Positions 8,249 through 16,800 of a stretch of DNA of 56,857 nucleotides are shown here, one piece after another (position 1 is the first letter of the stretch; every line of letters begins with the position of its first letter). Below the pieces are notes generated by a model, which did not search any database, was not told the DNA's origin, and saw nothing but the letters and a program-made list of their open reading frames with translations. Source of the stretch: a bacterium (GTDB lineage: Bacteria; Sysuimicrobiota; Sysuimicrobiia; Sysuimicrobiales; Segetimicrobiaceae); NCBI GenBank assembly GCA_035307765.1, contig DATGHU010000033.1:1-56857 (forward strand), given 5' to 3'. The position numbers and the translations under genes were made by a program.

Positions 8249-9135
8249 GCCCGTCGGCCGCCGCGGGGCGGACCCGGCCGCGCGCGCCGGCCCCCCTGCG
8301 GCCGCGACCGGGCTTGGCGGCGCGCTTCTTCCGCGCGCCCGTGGCGGTGGCGGGCGCCGCCATCGTGGGCGCGTACGTGCTGACGGCGGCGGCCGCGCCG
8401 GTGATCTCCGCTCACGACCCGCTGACCATGGCCTCTCAGGCTCTGCTCGCGCCTCCGGGGGGGGCGTACCCCTTCGGCACCGACCAATTCGGAAGAGACC
8501 TGCTGAGCCGGCTCGTCTACGGCGCGCGGGTGTCGCTCGCCGTCTCGTTCGCGTCGGTGTGGCTCGCGCTGCTCGTCGGGGGCGCCGCGGGCATCGCCAG
8601 CGGGTATTTCGGCGGGTGGCTCGATGGGGTGCTGATGCGGATCATGGACGTGATCTTCGCGTTTCCCGCGGTGCTGCTGGCGATCGCGATCATGGCGGTC
8701 GCGGGGACGGCGGTATGGACGATCGTGGTGGCGATCGGTGTCGTCTACACCCCGCAGTTTGCCCGGGTGACGCGCGCCAGCGTCATCGCGACACGCGCGC
8801 TGGAGTTCGTCGAAGCGGCCCGAGCGATGGGCGCCGGGACGCGCCGCATCCTGGCGCGCCACATCCTCCCCAACATCGGCGCGCCGCTGATCGTCCAAAT
8901 CTCGCTCAGCCTGTCGCTGGCGATCTTGACCGAGTCCGCGCTGAGCTTCCTCGGGCTGGGCACCCAGCCCCCCACCCCGTCGTGGGGGAACATGCTCGCC
9001 GACTCCCGCCGGTTCATGGCGATCGCCCCCTGGACCGCCGTCTTTCCGGGTGCCGTGATCGCCTGCATCGTGCTCGGATTCAACCTGCTCGGAGACGGCC
9101 TCCGAGACTTGCTCGATCCGCGCCTCGGGGTCTGA
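8245..9135 (+). CDS. ABC transporter permease, DppC/OppC family
   Basis: A 296-residue second permease with the N-terminal helix and large periplasmic loop typical of DppC (PFGTDQFGRDLLSRLVYGAR is the family landmark). The EAA motif is EAARAMGAGTRRILARHILPN. Overlaps the previous stop by ATGA, so translation is coupled. The next gene, murQ, begins 26 bases downstream. Confidence 0.95.
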   Translation: MSPSAAAGRTRPRAPAPLRPRPGLAARFFRAPVAVAGAAIVGAYVLTAAAAPVISAHDPLTMASQALLAPPGGAYPFGTDQFGRDLLSRLVYGARVSLAVSFASVWLALLVGGAAGIASGYFGGWLDGVLMRIMDVIFAFPAVLLAIAIMAVAGTAVWTIVVAIGVVYTPQFARVTRASVIATRALEFVEAARAMGAGTRRILARHILPNIGAPLIVQISLSLSLAILTESALSFLGLGTQPPTPSWGNMLADSRRFMAIAPWTAVFPGAVIACIVLGFNLLGDGLRDLLDPRLGV

Positions 9136-9161
9136 GGGACGGGACGGGGAAGGAGGACGGC

Positions 9162-10067
9162 ATGGCCACCGACCACGGCCCGGCGACCGAAGCAATCAAC
9201 CCGCGCACGCGAAACTTGGACCTCCTGCCGGTGCTCGACCAGGCGCGGCTGATGAACGCGGAGGACCGCGAGGTCCCCGCGGCCGTCGCCGCCGTCGTCC
9301 CGCAGATCGCCGAGGCCGTCGGCCGGATCGCGGACGCGCTCCGCCGCGGCGGACGGCTGCTGTACGTCGGCGCCGGGACGAGCGGCCGCCTCGCGGTGCT
9401 CGACGCCGCCGAGTGTCCGCCGACGTTCGGCACCCCGCCCGACCTGGTCCAGGCCGTGCTGGCGGGGGGGGCCGGCGCGGTCGCCCAGGCCGCGGAGGGC
9501 GTCGAGGACGACACGCGCGGCGGGGAGCGGGAAATCGACGCCAGGTCGGTGGGTCCCGACGATATCGTCGTGGGGATCGCGGCGAGCGGGGGCACCCCGT
9601 TCGTGCTGGGGGCGGTCCGCCGGGCGCGGGCGCGCGGGGCGGCCACGATCGCCCTCGCCTGCGCTCCCTCCTCCCCGCTCGAGGCGGCCTGCCACATGGC
9701 GATCGTGCCGCTCGTTGGGCCCGAGGTCATCGCCGGCAGCACCCGCCTCAAGGCCGGCACCGCCCAGAAGCTGGTCCTCAACATGCTCAGCACCCTCGCG
9801 ATGGTGCAGTTGGGCAAAGTCTACGGGAACCTGATGGTGGACCTGCGTCCCAGCAACGACAAGCTGCGCCGGCGCGCGGTCCGGATCGTGGAGGCGGCCG
9901 CGGGAGCGACGCCGGCCGAGGCGGAAGAGGCGCTCGCGCGCGCGGAGGGCCGGGTGCCGGTCGCGATCATCATGCTGGCGGCAAAACTCGACGCGGCCGC
10001 GGCGGCCGATCGGCTGGCGCGGGCGGGGGGAAGCGTCCGCCGGGCGATCGGGGGCGAGCGCCCGTGA
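9162..10067 (+). CDS. murQ: N-acetylmuramic acid 6-phosphate etherase
   Basis: Cytoplasmic SIS-domain enzyme of 301 residues that cleaves the D-lactyl ether of MurNAc-6-P to give GlcNAc-6-P and D-lactate. The sugar-phosphate loop is GAGTSGR (70-76), followed by the acid/base Glu84 in AECPPTF; VEDD, GIAASGGTPFV and ALACAPSSPL also match the family. The C-terminal part SNDKLRRRAVRIV is the usual end domain. Starts at ATG 9162 behind AGGAGG; the upstream in-frame extension overlaps the permease and is rejected. Its stop overlaps anmK by GTGA. Confidence 0.97.
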   Translation: MATDHGPATEAINPRTRNLDLLPVLDQARLMNAEDREVPAAVAAVVPQIAEAVGRIADALRRGGRLLYVGAGTSGRLAVLDAAECPPTFGTPPDLVQAVLAGGAGAVAQAAEGVEDDTRGGEREIDARSVGPDDIVVGIAASGGTPFVLGAVRRARARGAATIALACAPSSPLEAACHMAIVPLVGPEVIAGSTRLKAGTAQKLVLNMLSTLAMVQLGKVYGNLMVDLRPSNDKLRRRAVRIVEAAAGATPAEAEEALARAEGRVPVAIIMLAAKLDAAAAADRLARAGGSVRRAIGGERP

Positions 10068-11272
10068 CCTCCGATCTCTTCGCCCGCCTGCGGGCCAAAC
10101 CAACGAAGCAGATCGTCGGCATCATCTCCGGCACGTCGGCCGACGGCATCACCGCGGCCGTGGTCGCCGTCACCGACCGCGTGGGGAAGCCGCCCGCCGT
10201 CGCGCTCCGCGGCTGGAAGACGACGCCGTATCCGGCCGAGGTGCGGCGTCGGGTGGTCGATCTGTTCACGGAACCGGCGACGACCCAGCGGACGGCATCG
10301 CTGCACTATCTCCTCGGCGAACTCTTTGCCGACGCGGCGGTGGCGGCGATCGGCGTCGCCGGGGTGGCCGCACCGGCGGTCGACCTCATTGCCTCCCACG
10401 GACAGACCGTCGCCCACGTCGCCGTGCCCGACCCAGCGGATCCTTGGGACCGGGCGGCGACGATGCAGCTCGGCGAAGCCGCGGTGATCGCCGAACGCAC
10501 CGGCCGGCCGGTCGTCGCGGACTTCCGCGCGGCGGACATGGCGGCGGGCGGGACCGGCGCGCCGTTTGTGCCGTACGCCGACCTGCTGCTGCTCGGGGGC
10601 CCCACCGGGCGCATCGCGCTCAACCTCGGGGGGATCTCAAACTTCACGGTGCTCCCCCCCGGCGCGCGGCGCGACGACGTGTACGCCTTCGATTGCGGGC
10701 CCTCCAACATGATGCTCGACGGCCTCGCCCTAGCGTTCTACGGCGAGCCGTGCGATCGCGACGGCGCGCGTGCCGCGCGCGGGCGCGTGCGTGAGGACCT
10801 GCTGGCGGACTTGATGGGGCATCCCTTTATCTCCGCTCCTCCGCCCAAGGCGGCGGGACACGAGCAGTTCGGGCGCCCCTTTCTCAAGGACCTGATCGGC
10901 CGCTGGGGAGCCCTGCCCCCGGAAGACCTCCTGGCCACCGCCACCGTGTTTTCGGCGGAGGCTATTGCCGCGAACATCCGCCGCTTTGTCCTTCCCCGTC
11001 ACCCCGTCGAGGAGGTGATCGCCTCGGGCGGGGGCGTGCACAACCCGACGCTGATGCGTCGGCTCGCCGCGGCGGTAGCCCCGCTGCACGTGCGGCCGAT
11101 CGACGAGTTCGGGGTGCCTTCGGACGCCAAGGAGGCCATCGCGTTCGCGCTTCTCGGACACGCCAGCCTGATGGGCATCCCCGGGAACCTCCCCCGAGTG
11201 ACCGGCGCGCGCCACGAGGCGATTCTCGGGAAGTTTACGTGGCCGCCCGGGGCGCCCGGGGGGTCCGCGTGA
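10064..11272 (+). CDS. anmK: Anhydro-N-acetylmuramic acid kinase
   Basis: A 402-residue kinase of the hexokinase/actin fold that opens the 1,6-anhydro ring of anhMurNAc and phosphorylates it to MurNAc-6-P, the substrate of MurQ. Visible motifs: GIISGTSADG (19-28, phosphate loop), ASHGQTVAH, NLGGISNFT and DCGPSNMMLDG near residue 210 with the catalytic aspartate. The C-terminal EEVIASGGGVHNPTLM binds the nucleotide. Start GTG 10064 overlaps the murQ stop. Family members often have MSGTSMDG at the first motif; the Ala here is a mild variation. Confidence 0.96.
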   Translation: MTSDLFARLRAKPTKQIVGIISGTSADGITAAVVAVTDRVGKPPAVALRGWKTTPYPAEVRRRVVDLFTEPATTQRTASLHYLLGELFADAAVAAIGVAGVAAPAVDLIASHGQTVAHVAVPDPADPWDRAATMQLGEAAVIAERTGRPVVADFRAADMAAGGTGAPFVPYADLLLLGGPTGRIALNLGGISNFTVLPPGARRDDVYAFDCGPSNMMLDGLALAFYGEPCDRDGARAARGRVREDLLADLMGHPFISAPPPKAAGHEQFGRPFLKDLIGRWGALPPEDLLATATVFSAEAIAANIRRFVLPRHPVEEVIASGGGVHNPTLMRRLAAAVAPLHVRPIDEFGVPSDAKEAIAFALLGHASLMGIPGNLPRVTGARHEAILGKFTWPPGAPGGSA

Positions 11273-12381
11273 ACGACCGGGTCGATGCCTCGCCGGCCGG
11301 AGCCCTCGCCCCGATCCGGCGCCTCCTCGAGGACGGCGTCGGACGCGCCTATCCGGGCGCGGTCCTGGAGGTTTCCCGCGGCGGCGAGGTGGTCATCCGG
11401 TGGACGGTCGGAGCCCGCACGCTGGTCCCCGGGCCGCAGCCCGCCGCGCCCGAGACGATTTACGACCTCGCGTCGCTCACGAAAGTGGTCGTCACCACCC
11501 CGCTGATCCTCCAGGCGGCGGCCGAAGGCCGCCTGCGGCTCGACGACCCCATCGCCGCCCACCTGCCCGAGTCCGCCGCGTCGGCAGTCACACTGCGGCA
11601 CCTGCTGACCCACACGTCCGGCCTCCCGGCGTGGATCCCGTTCTACCTCGAGACGTCCGGCTACGACGCCGTAATCGCGCGGACGGCGGCGATGGCCGCG
11701 GACGCCTCACCGGGGTCGCAGGCGGTCTACAGCGACCTGGGATTCATCCTGCTCGGAGAGGTCGCGCGCCGGGCGCTCGGGAAGCCCCTGGACGCGCTCG
11801 CGCGCGAGCGCGTCTTCACCCCTCTCGGCATGCACGATACAACGTACCGCCCCCTCCCCGCGCGGCGCGGCCGCATCGCCCCGACAGAGGACGGCACCGC
11901 GACCGAACAGGCAATGGTCGGCGAGGAGGGACGACGGCACACCTGGCGCCGCGCTCTGATCTGGGGGGAGGTGCACGACAGCAACGCCCATGCCATGGGG
12001 GGCGTCTCCGGGCACGCCGGGCTGTTCGGCACCGCGGACGATCTGACCGCGTACGGGCAAATGTGGCTCGGGGGCGGACGCGGCCCCCGCGGCACGGTCC
12101 TCGAGGAGGATCTCGTCCGGGAGGCGACCGTGCGCCGGACCCCGACCGGCACCCGCGGGCTGGGGTGGGCGCTCGCCGGGACCGACGGGTGGTGGGGAGC
12201 GGCCCTCTCCCCTCGCGCGTACGGCCATACCGGGTTTACCGGCACGGCGCTGGCGATCGATCCCGCGCACGACCTGGTGATCGTCTTCCTGACCAATGCG
12301 ATCCATCTCGGACGGGACCGCACGGAAATCCTAGCGCTTCGCCCCAAGATCGCCGCCGCGATCGCCGCGGCGCTTTGCTAG
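11269..12381 (+). CDS. Serine hydrolase of the beta-lactamase/PBP fold, AmiE-like (muropeptide amidase candidate)
   Basis: A 370-residue class C beta-lactamase-fold protein with the catalytic SLTK tetrad (Ser69-Lys72), HLLTHTSGLP, a Y-S-D motif in place of Y-x-N, and an HTG third motif (AYGHTGFTG near 320). There is no signal peptide, so it should act in the cytoplasm. From family knowledge, the Bacillus subtilis murQ cluster encodes AmiE (YbbE), a serine hydrolase of this fold that acts as N-acetylmuramoyl-L-alanine amidase. Placement between anmK and a sugar kinase supports the same job here: removing the peptide from imported muropeptides. A D,D-peptidase or esterase remains possible. Start GTG 11269 overlaps the anmK stop (GTGA). 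Confidence 0.8.
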   Translation: MNDRVDASPAGALAPIRRLLEDGVGRAYPGAVLEVSRGGEVVIRWTVGARTLVPGPQPAAPETIYDLASLTKVVVTTPLILQAAAEGRLRLDDPIAAHLPESAASAVTLRHLLTHTSGLPAWIPFYLETSGYDAVIARTAAMAADASPGSQAVYSDLGFILLGEVARRALGKPLDALARERVFTPLGMHDTTYRPLPARRGRIAPTEDGTATEQAMVGEEGRRHTWRRALIWGEVHDSNAHAMGGVSGHAGLFGTADDLTAYGQMWLGGGRGPRGTVLEEDLVREATVRRTPTGTRGLGWALAGTDGWWGAALSPRAYGHTGFTGTALAIDPAHDLVIVFLTNAIHLGRDRTEILALRPKIAAAIAAALC

Positions 12382-12436
12382 CGCGCGCGGCGCGGGAGGA
12401 TCGGCTGTCCGGAGTCTCGAAACATGCTCCAGCCCC

Positions 12437-13426
12437 ATGGAGTACTTCCTCGGCGTTGACGGCGGCGCCACCAGCACGACGTGCGCGGTGTGCGACCGCG
12501 ACGGACGGATCCTCGGCATCGGCCACGGCGGCCCCAGCAACCACATCCTGGCCCCCGGCGGGGAGGCGCGCGCTCGCGCGGCCATTGAGAGCGCGCTGGG
12601 GAACGCGCTCGCGGCGGCGGGAGCCTCGCCGTCGGCGTTCGACGCGGCGCAGTTCGGGATGACGGGCATCAACCGCGACTCCGAACCGGCGCGCGTGTTC
12701 GGGCGAGTGGTCTCGTCCCTCCTCACGGCCCGGATCACGCAGATCGACAACGACGCGGCCGTGGCGCTGGCCGGCGCGCTGGCCGGCGGGCCGGGGGTCG
12801 TGGTCATCGCCGGGACCGGGTCGGTGGCGCTGGGCCGGGATCCGTCGGGCCGGGAGGCGAGGGCCGGCGGGTGGGGATACCTCTTCGGGGACGAGGGGAG
12901 CGGGTTCGCACTCGGACTGGGCGGCGTGCGGGCGGCGCTGCGCGCCCGCGATGAAACGGGCGGTCCCACCGTGCTGGAGACCATGATCCCGCAGCGGTTT
13001 GGCGCCGACCTCGGCGAGATCCCGCTCCGCTATTACGAGGGCCGGGTGCCGCGGTCGGAGATCGCCGCCCTCGCCTCCGCCGTGACCGCCGCCGCCGCGG
13101 ACGGCGATCCGGTCGCGCGGACCCTCGTCGACGACGCCGCCGAGGGGCTCGCCGGGATCGCGGCCGCGGTCATCCGGCGCCTGACCTGGCCCGATGGGAC
13201 GGTGGCGGTCGCCGCCGTGGGCGGCGTGTTCAAGGCGGGCCCGACCCTGCTCGCCCCGCTCAAGGCGGCCATCGCCGCCCGGGCGGCCGGGGCGGTGCTG
13301 GTGCCGCCCCGATTTGCCCCGGCGGTCGGCGCGCTGCTGCTGGCGATGCGCGCCGCGGGGGTCCGCCCCACGCCCGAACGGCTGGCGCTGCTCGCCGCGA
13401 CGTGGGAACTGCGGAGCGCGGCGTGA
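12437..13426 (+). CDS. BadF/BadG-family sugar kinase (N-acetylglucosamine/N-acetylmuramic acid kinase type)
   Basis: A 329-residue ASKHA kinase. ATP motifs are GVDGGAT (6-12), VVIAGTGSVALG and GDEGSG, with the adenosine motif AVGGVFKAG near the C-terminus. Related family members include mammalian NAGK and clostridial MurK, which phosphorylates both MurNAc and GlcNAc. In this operon it would capture free GlcNAc, MurNAc or ManNAc released from muropeptides; which one cannot be read from the sequence. It begins 55 bases after the serine hydrolase, the longest gap in this stretch, so an internal promoter is possible. The stop overlaps nanE (GTGA). Confidence 0.88.
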   Translation: MEYFLGVDGGATSTTCAVCDRDGRILGIGHGGPSNHILAPGGEARARAAIESALGNALAAAGASPSAFDAAQFGMTGINRDSEPARVFGRVVSSLLTARITQIDNDAAVALAGALAGGPGVVVIAGTGSVALGRDPSGREARAGGWGYLFGDEGSGFALGLGGVRAALRARDETGGPTVLETMIPQRFGADLGEIPLRYYEGRVPRSEIAALASAVTAAAADGDPVARTLVDDAAEGLAGIAAAVIRRLTWPDGTVAVAAVGGVFKAGPTLLAPLKAAIAARAAGAVLVPPRFAPAVGALLLAMRAAGVRPTPERLALLAATWELRSAA

Positions 13427-14145
13427 CGTCCCACCTCGTGGATCGGCTGCACCGCCGCCTGATCGTCTCCTGCCAGGCGCTGCCCGGAAGCCCTCTGCGC
13501 GATCCGGCCATCATCGCCGCCCTCGCGCAATGCGCCGAACGCGGCGGGGCGGGCGGGGTGCGCATCGACGGCCCGGAGGACGTCGCGGCGACCCGCCGGG
13601 CGGTCGCGGTTCCCATCATCGGCCTCTACAAGGTGCGCGGCTCGTCCCCGATCTACATCACCCCGACGCTCGACACGGCGCGCGCCGTCGCTCGGGCCGG
13701 GGCCGACATCGTGGCGGTGCAGGCGACCAGAGAACGCAACGCCGCCGGGGACTCCCTCGCGGCGCTCATCGCGGGGGTTCACACGGAGTGCCGCGTCCCG
13801 GTGATGGCCGATGTCTCGACCCTGGAGGAAGGCATCGCCGCGGAAGCGGCGGGCGCCGATCTCGTCGCCACCACCATGGCGGGGTACACCCCGCACAGCC
13901 GGCAGATCGCCGGGCCGGACCTCGCGCTCGTCCGGGACCTCGCCGGCCGGGTCTCGCTCCCCATCGTTGCCGAAGGGCGGATCCGCACGCCGGACGACGC
14001 GGCCGAGGCGTTCGGCGCGGGGGCGTGGGCGGTGGTCGTCGGCCGGGCGATCACGATGCCGGAGTCGATCACCGAAGGGTTCGTGCGCGCGGTGACCGCG
14101 GCCCAGGGTCCGCCGGGGGCGGGGCGGCCGACCCCCCACTCCTGA
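13423..14145 (+). CDS. nanE: N-acetylmannosamine-6-phosphate 2-epimerase
   Basis: A 240-residue TIM-barrel enzyme converting ManNAc-6-P to GlcNAc-6-P. Characteristic segments are VPIIGLYKV with catalytic Lys70, PTLDTARAVARAGADIVAVQ, VMADVSTLEEG and IVAEGRI with catalytic Glu184. GTG 13423 is chosen because it overlaps the kinase stop as GTGA; the upstream in-frame ATG at 13402 has no such support. Its presence in a murQ/anmK operon without nanA or nanK suggests that the preceding kinase also supplies ManNAc-6-P. Confidence 0.94.
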   Translation: MTSHLVDRLHRRLIVSCQALPGSPLRDPAIIAALAQCAERGGAGGVRIDGPEDVAATRRAVAVPIIGLYKVRGSSPIYITPTLDTARAVARAGADIVAVQATRERNAAGDSLAALIAGVHTECRVPVMADVSTLEEGIAAEAAGADLVATTMAGYTPHSRQIAGPDLALVRDLAGRVSLPIVAEGRIRTPDDAAEAFGAGAWAVVVGRAITMPESITEGFVRAVTAAQGPPGAGRPTPHS

Positions 14146-14147
14146 AG

Positions 14148-15935
14148 ATGTGGCCCGCGCGCGCCTGCCGGGACCCGAAGGTCCAAGCCCTGGCTGCGCT
14201 CTCTGCCTACGCCCTGGTCTCCGTCCTCTACTTTGGGCTGCCCATCCTCGGGAACCTCTCACGCGCGTACGTCGGAGGCGCGACGGGGAACCCGCACGAC
14301 CCATCGGCCTTCATGTGGTATCTCGTCTGGTGGCCGTTCGCGCTCGCCCACGGGCTCAACCCCTTCCTGCCGAAGGTCGTCTGGGCTCCGAGCGGTTTCA
14401 ACTTGGCGTGGGCGACCGGGATCCCCGGGGCGAGCCTGCTGGCCGCACCGATCACGCTGACCGCGGGGCCGGTGGTGGCGTACAACATCCTCTGCCTGCT
14501 CGCCCCCCCGCTGGCGGCGTGGAGCGCGTTCCTGCTGTGCCGCCACATCACGCGGGCCTTCTGGCCGGCGGTGCTCGGCGGGTACCTGTTCGGATTCTCC
14601 ACCTACGAACTCGGCCACATGCTCGGCCACCTCAACCTCGTCCTGACGTTCCTCATCCCCGGGTGCGTCTACCTGGTGCGGCTGCGGCTGGACGACACGC
14701 TGAGCCCGCGGGCGTTCACGGCGCTGATGGCGCTCGCGCTGGTGATGCAGTTTTCGTTTTCGACCGAAATTTTCGCCACGATGACCCTCCTCGGCGTGAT
14801 CGCCATGGGGACGGGGTACTGGATCCTGCCGGGCGAGATGCGGCCGCGCCTCCGCGCCACCGGCCTCCACATCGCCTTGGCCTATGGGCTGGCCGCGGTG
14901 GCCCTCAGCCCGTACCTGTACTACGTGTTCGCGCAGGGGTTTCCGCGGACGCCGTTGTATCCGCCGGCGCGGTACGCGGCCCCGCTGCACACCTTCCTCA
15001 TCCCCACCCCGGTCACATATCTCGGCGGGCATCTCTACCAGGCGATCACCGGCGTGCGGCCCCAGCACCTCGACGAGCGCACCGCGTATCTGGGCGCCCC
15101 GCTGCTCGCCATCGTCGGGCTCTACGGCGTCCGCCGCTGGCGCGCCCCCGCCGTGAAGTTCCTGGTACTCCTGTTCGGGCTGATCTGCGTGGCGTCGCTG
15201 GGACCCGATCTCCACCTGGGCGACCTGCATCTCCCGCTGCCGTGGGCCCTGCTCACGGGGCTGCCGATCATCAATCACGCGCTGCCGGCGCGGGTCACCG
15301 TCTACGCGTTCCTCATCGCCGCCCTCATCGCCGCCCTGTGGACGCGGGCGGCCGAGACCCCGCGCTGGGCAACGTGGACGCTTGTTCCGCTCACCGTCCT
15401 CAGCCTGCTGCCGAACTTGGGGCTGGCCAGCACGACCTCCGATCTCGACACGCCCCCGCTGTTCACGCAGGGACTCTACAAACGGTACCTCGCGCCGGGG
15501 GAAAACATCCTGATCTTCCCCTACGGCCCGATCGGCAACAGCATGCTGTGGCAGGCGCAAACCGGCATGTACTTCCGGATGGCGGAGGGGTACCTGGGGC
15601 CGATCGTTCCCCGGGAGTTCAAACGCTGGCCGATCGTCAGGGGGTTCTACGCTCGCGAGTTCACCCCGGCCGACCGCAGGCGGTTGATCTCGTTTCTCCG
15701 GGCGCATGACGTCCGGACGGTCATCGTCGTGGGCGGGAGCGCGGGGCGGTGGCCGCAGGTCCTCTCCGCGTTGGGCACGCCGCCCATCCGCGCGGGCGGG
15801 GTGATGCTCTACACGGTGCCGAGCGGCGTTTTGGATGCGCCGCGCCGCGCGGCGGCCCCGCTGGAGAAGTCGCTCGCCGTCATCGGGCGAGGAACAACGG
15901 GTTTGTCCACGCGCGGCCGCCCGACGGCCCGGTGA
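14148..15935 (+). CDS. Large polytopic membrane protein, GT-C-like (glycosyltransferase candidate)
   Basis: A 595-residue protein with about 11-12 predicted membrane helices in the first 430 residues and a soluble C-terminal tail (SAGRWPQVLSALGTPPI). The first loop carries acidic and aromatic residues (NPHDPSAFMWYLVWWPFALA) reminiscent of GT-C lipid-linked sugar transferases, but no decisive motif is visible. It starts 2 bases after the nanE stop, so it is co-transcribed with the salvage genes. It overlaps the convergent PHP gene by 56 bases at the 3' end. Confidence 0.8.
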   Translation: MWPARACRDPKVQALAALSAYALVSVLYFGLPILGNLSRAYVGGATGNPHDPSAFMWYLVWWPFALAHGLNPFLPKVVWAPSGFNLAWATGIPGASLLAAPITLTAGPVVAYNILCLLAPPLAAWSAFLLCRHITRAFWPAVLGGYLFGFSTYELGHMLGHLNLVLTFLIPGCVYLVRLRLDDTLSPRAFTALMALALVMQFSFSTEIFATMTLLGVIAMGTGYWILPGEMRPRLRATGLHIALAYGLAAVALSPYLYYVFAQGFPRTPLYPPARYAAPLHTFLIPTPVTYLGGHLYQAITGVRPQHLDERTAYLGAPLLAIVGLYGVRRWRAPAVKFLVLLFGLICVASLGPDLHLGDLHLPLPWALLTGLPIINHALPARVTVYAFLIAALIAALWTRAAETPRWATWTLVPLTVLSLLPNLGLASTTSDLDTPPLFTQGLYKRYLAPGENILIFPYGPIGNSMLWQAQTGMYFRMAEGYLGPIVPREFKRWPIVRGFYAREFTPADRRRLISFLRAHDVRTVIVVGGSAGRWPQVLSALGTPPIRAGGVMLYTVPSGVLDAPRRAAAPLEKSLAVIGRGTTGLSTRGRPTAR

Positions 15936-16788
15936 CCTCCACGCGCAGGAACTTTTCCCGGCCGAGGAGCGCGTAGGTCGCGCTGGTGAGGGGCGATCCG
16001 TCCGCGACCACCCGCCGCCCCCACCGGTGATCGCAGGCAAACCTCACCTCGGCCGCTCCCGGCGGCGCGATGCGCACCGTCGCTGTCTGCCCGTCGAACG
16101 TCACGTCGTCCAGCACCGGCCCCGTGGACCCGTAGAACGCCCCCGCCCCGAGCGCGCCGACCACCGCCTCCGGCGTGAGCGTCTCCGCCCGCAGCATCGT
16201 CCAGGCCTGCCCGAAGTCCCGCAGGCGCCAGTGGGCGTCGTCGTTCGCCGCTCCCAGCAGCGGCTTGCCGAGGCTCAGACAGTCGTCCCAGTGCACCCCG
16301 CTGTACCCTTTCCCGATCTCGATCTCGGTGTTGGCGTTGAACACCTCGATCCCGGCGATCCCCTCCAAGGGCAGCAGGTCGTCCAACACCAGCCCGCTCC
16401 AGTAGGGATGCGCGACGAATACGACGGCGCCGGCCCGGCGGAGCGCGCCGATCACGTCCTGGACGGGGAGCCGGTAACGCGCCGCCACGTCGCGCGGGAG
16501 ATCGACCATCTCCCGCAGGCCGATGCCGACGAGATGGTAGGGCTGGCCGGCCCGGGACCGGCCGACGTCCACCTCGGTCCCCGGGACCAGCAGCGGCCGC
16601 GCGCGTCCCCCGGCGGGGGGAGGGGTCAGCTGGTTGTGATCGGTGATCGCGACAAAGTCGTACCCCTGCTCGCCGTACCAGGCGACGAGGGTGTCGACGG
16701 ACCGCCCCCCGTCGGAGTTCGTGGTGTGGCAGTGAAAGATGCCCCGGTACCACCGCCCCGCCTGCGCAAACGGATTGACCAGTCCCAC
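15880..16788 (-). CDS. PHP-domain metallohydrolase (CehA/McbA-like)
   Basis: A 302-residue PHP-fold phosphoesterase. Metal-binding motifs: FHCHTTNSDGG (18-28), ITDHNQL, the Glu of VPGTEVDVG, VAHPYWSG and NDDAHW. Such proteins hydrolyse phosphoesters with two or three metal ions. It is the last gene of the ugp/glpK operon, so a glycerophosphodiester or similar phosphoester is a reasonable substrate guess; this is inference. GTG 16788 is the start, behind GAGGAGGGGG. The 3' end runs 56 bases into the opposite-strand membrane protein gene. Confidence 0.88.
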   Translation of the reverse strand: MGLVNPFAQAGRWYRGIFHCHTTNSDGGRSVDTLVAWYGEQGYDFVAITDHNQLTPPPAGGRARPLLVPGTEVDVGRSRAGQPYHLVGIGLREMVDLPRDVAARYRLPVQDVIGALRRAGAVVFVAHPYWSGLVLDDLLPLEGIAGIEVFNANTEIEIGKGYSGVHWDDCLSLGKPLLGAANDDAHWRLRDFGQAWTMLRAETLTPEAVVGALGAGAFYGSTGPVLDDVTFDGQTATVRIAPPGAAEVRFACDHRWGRRVVADGSPLTSATYALLGREKFLRVEVTGPSGGRAWTNPLFLAR

Positions 16789-16800
16789 GCGTCCCCCTCC

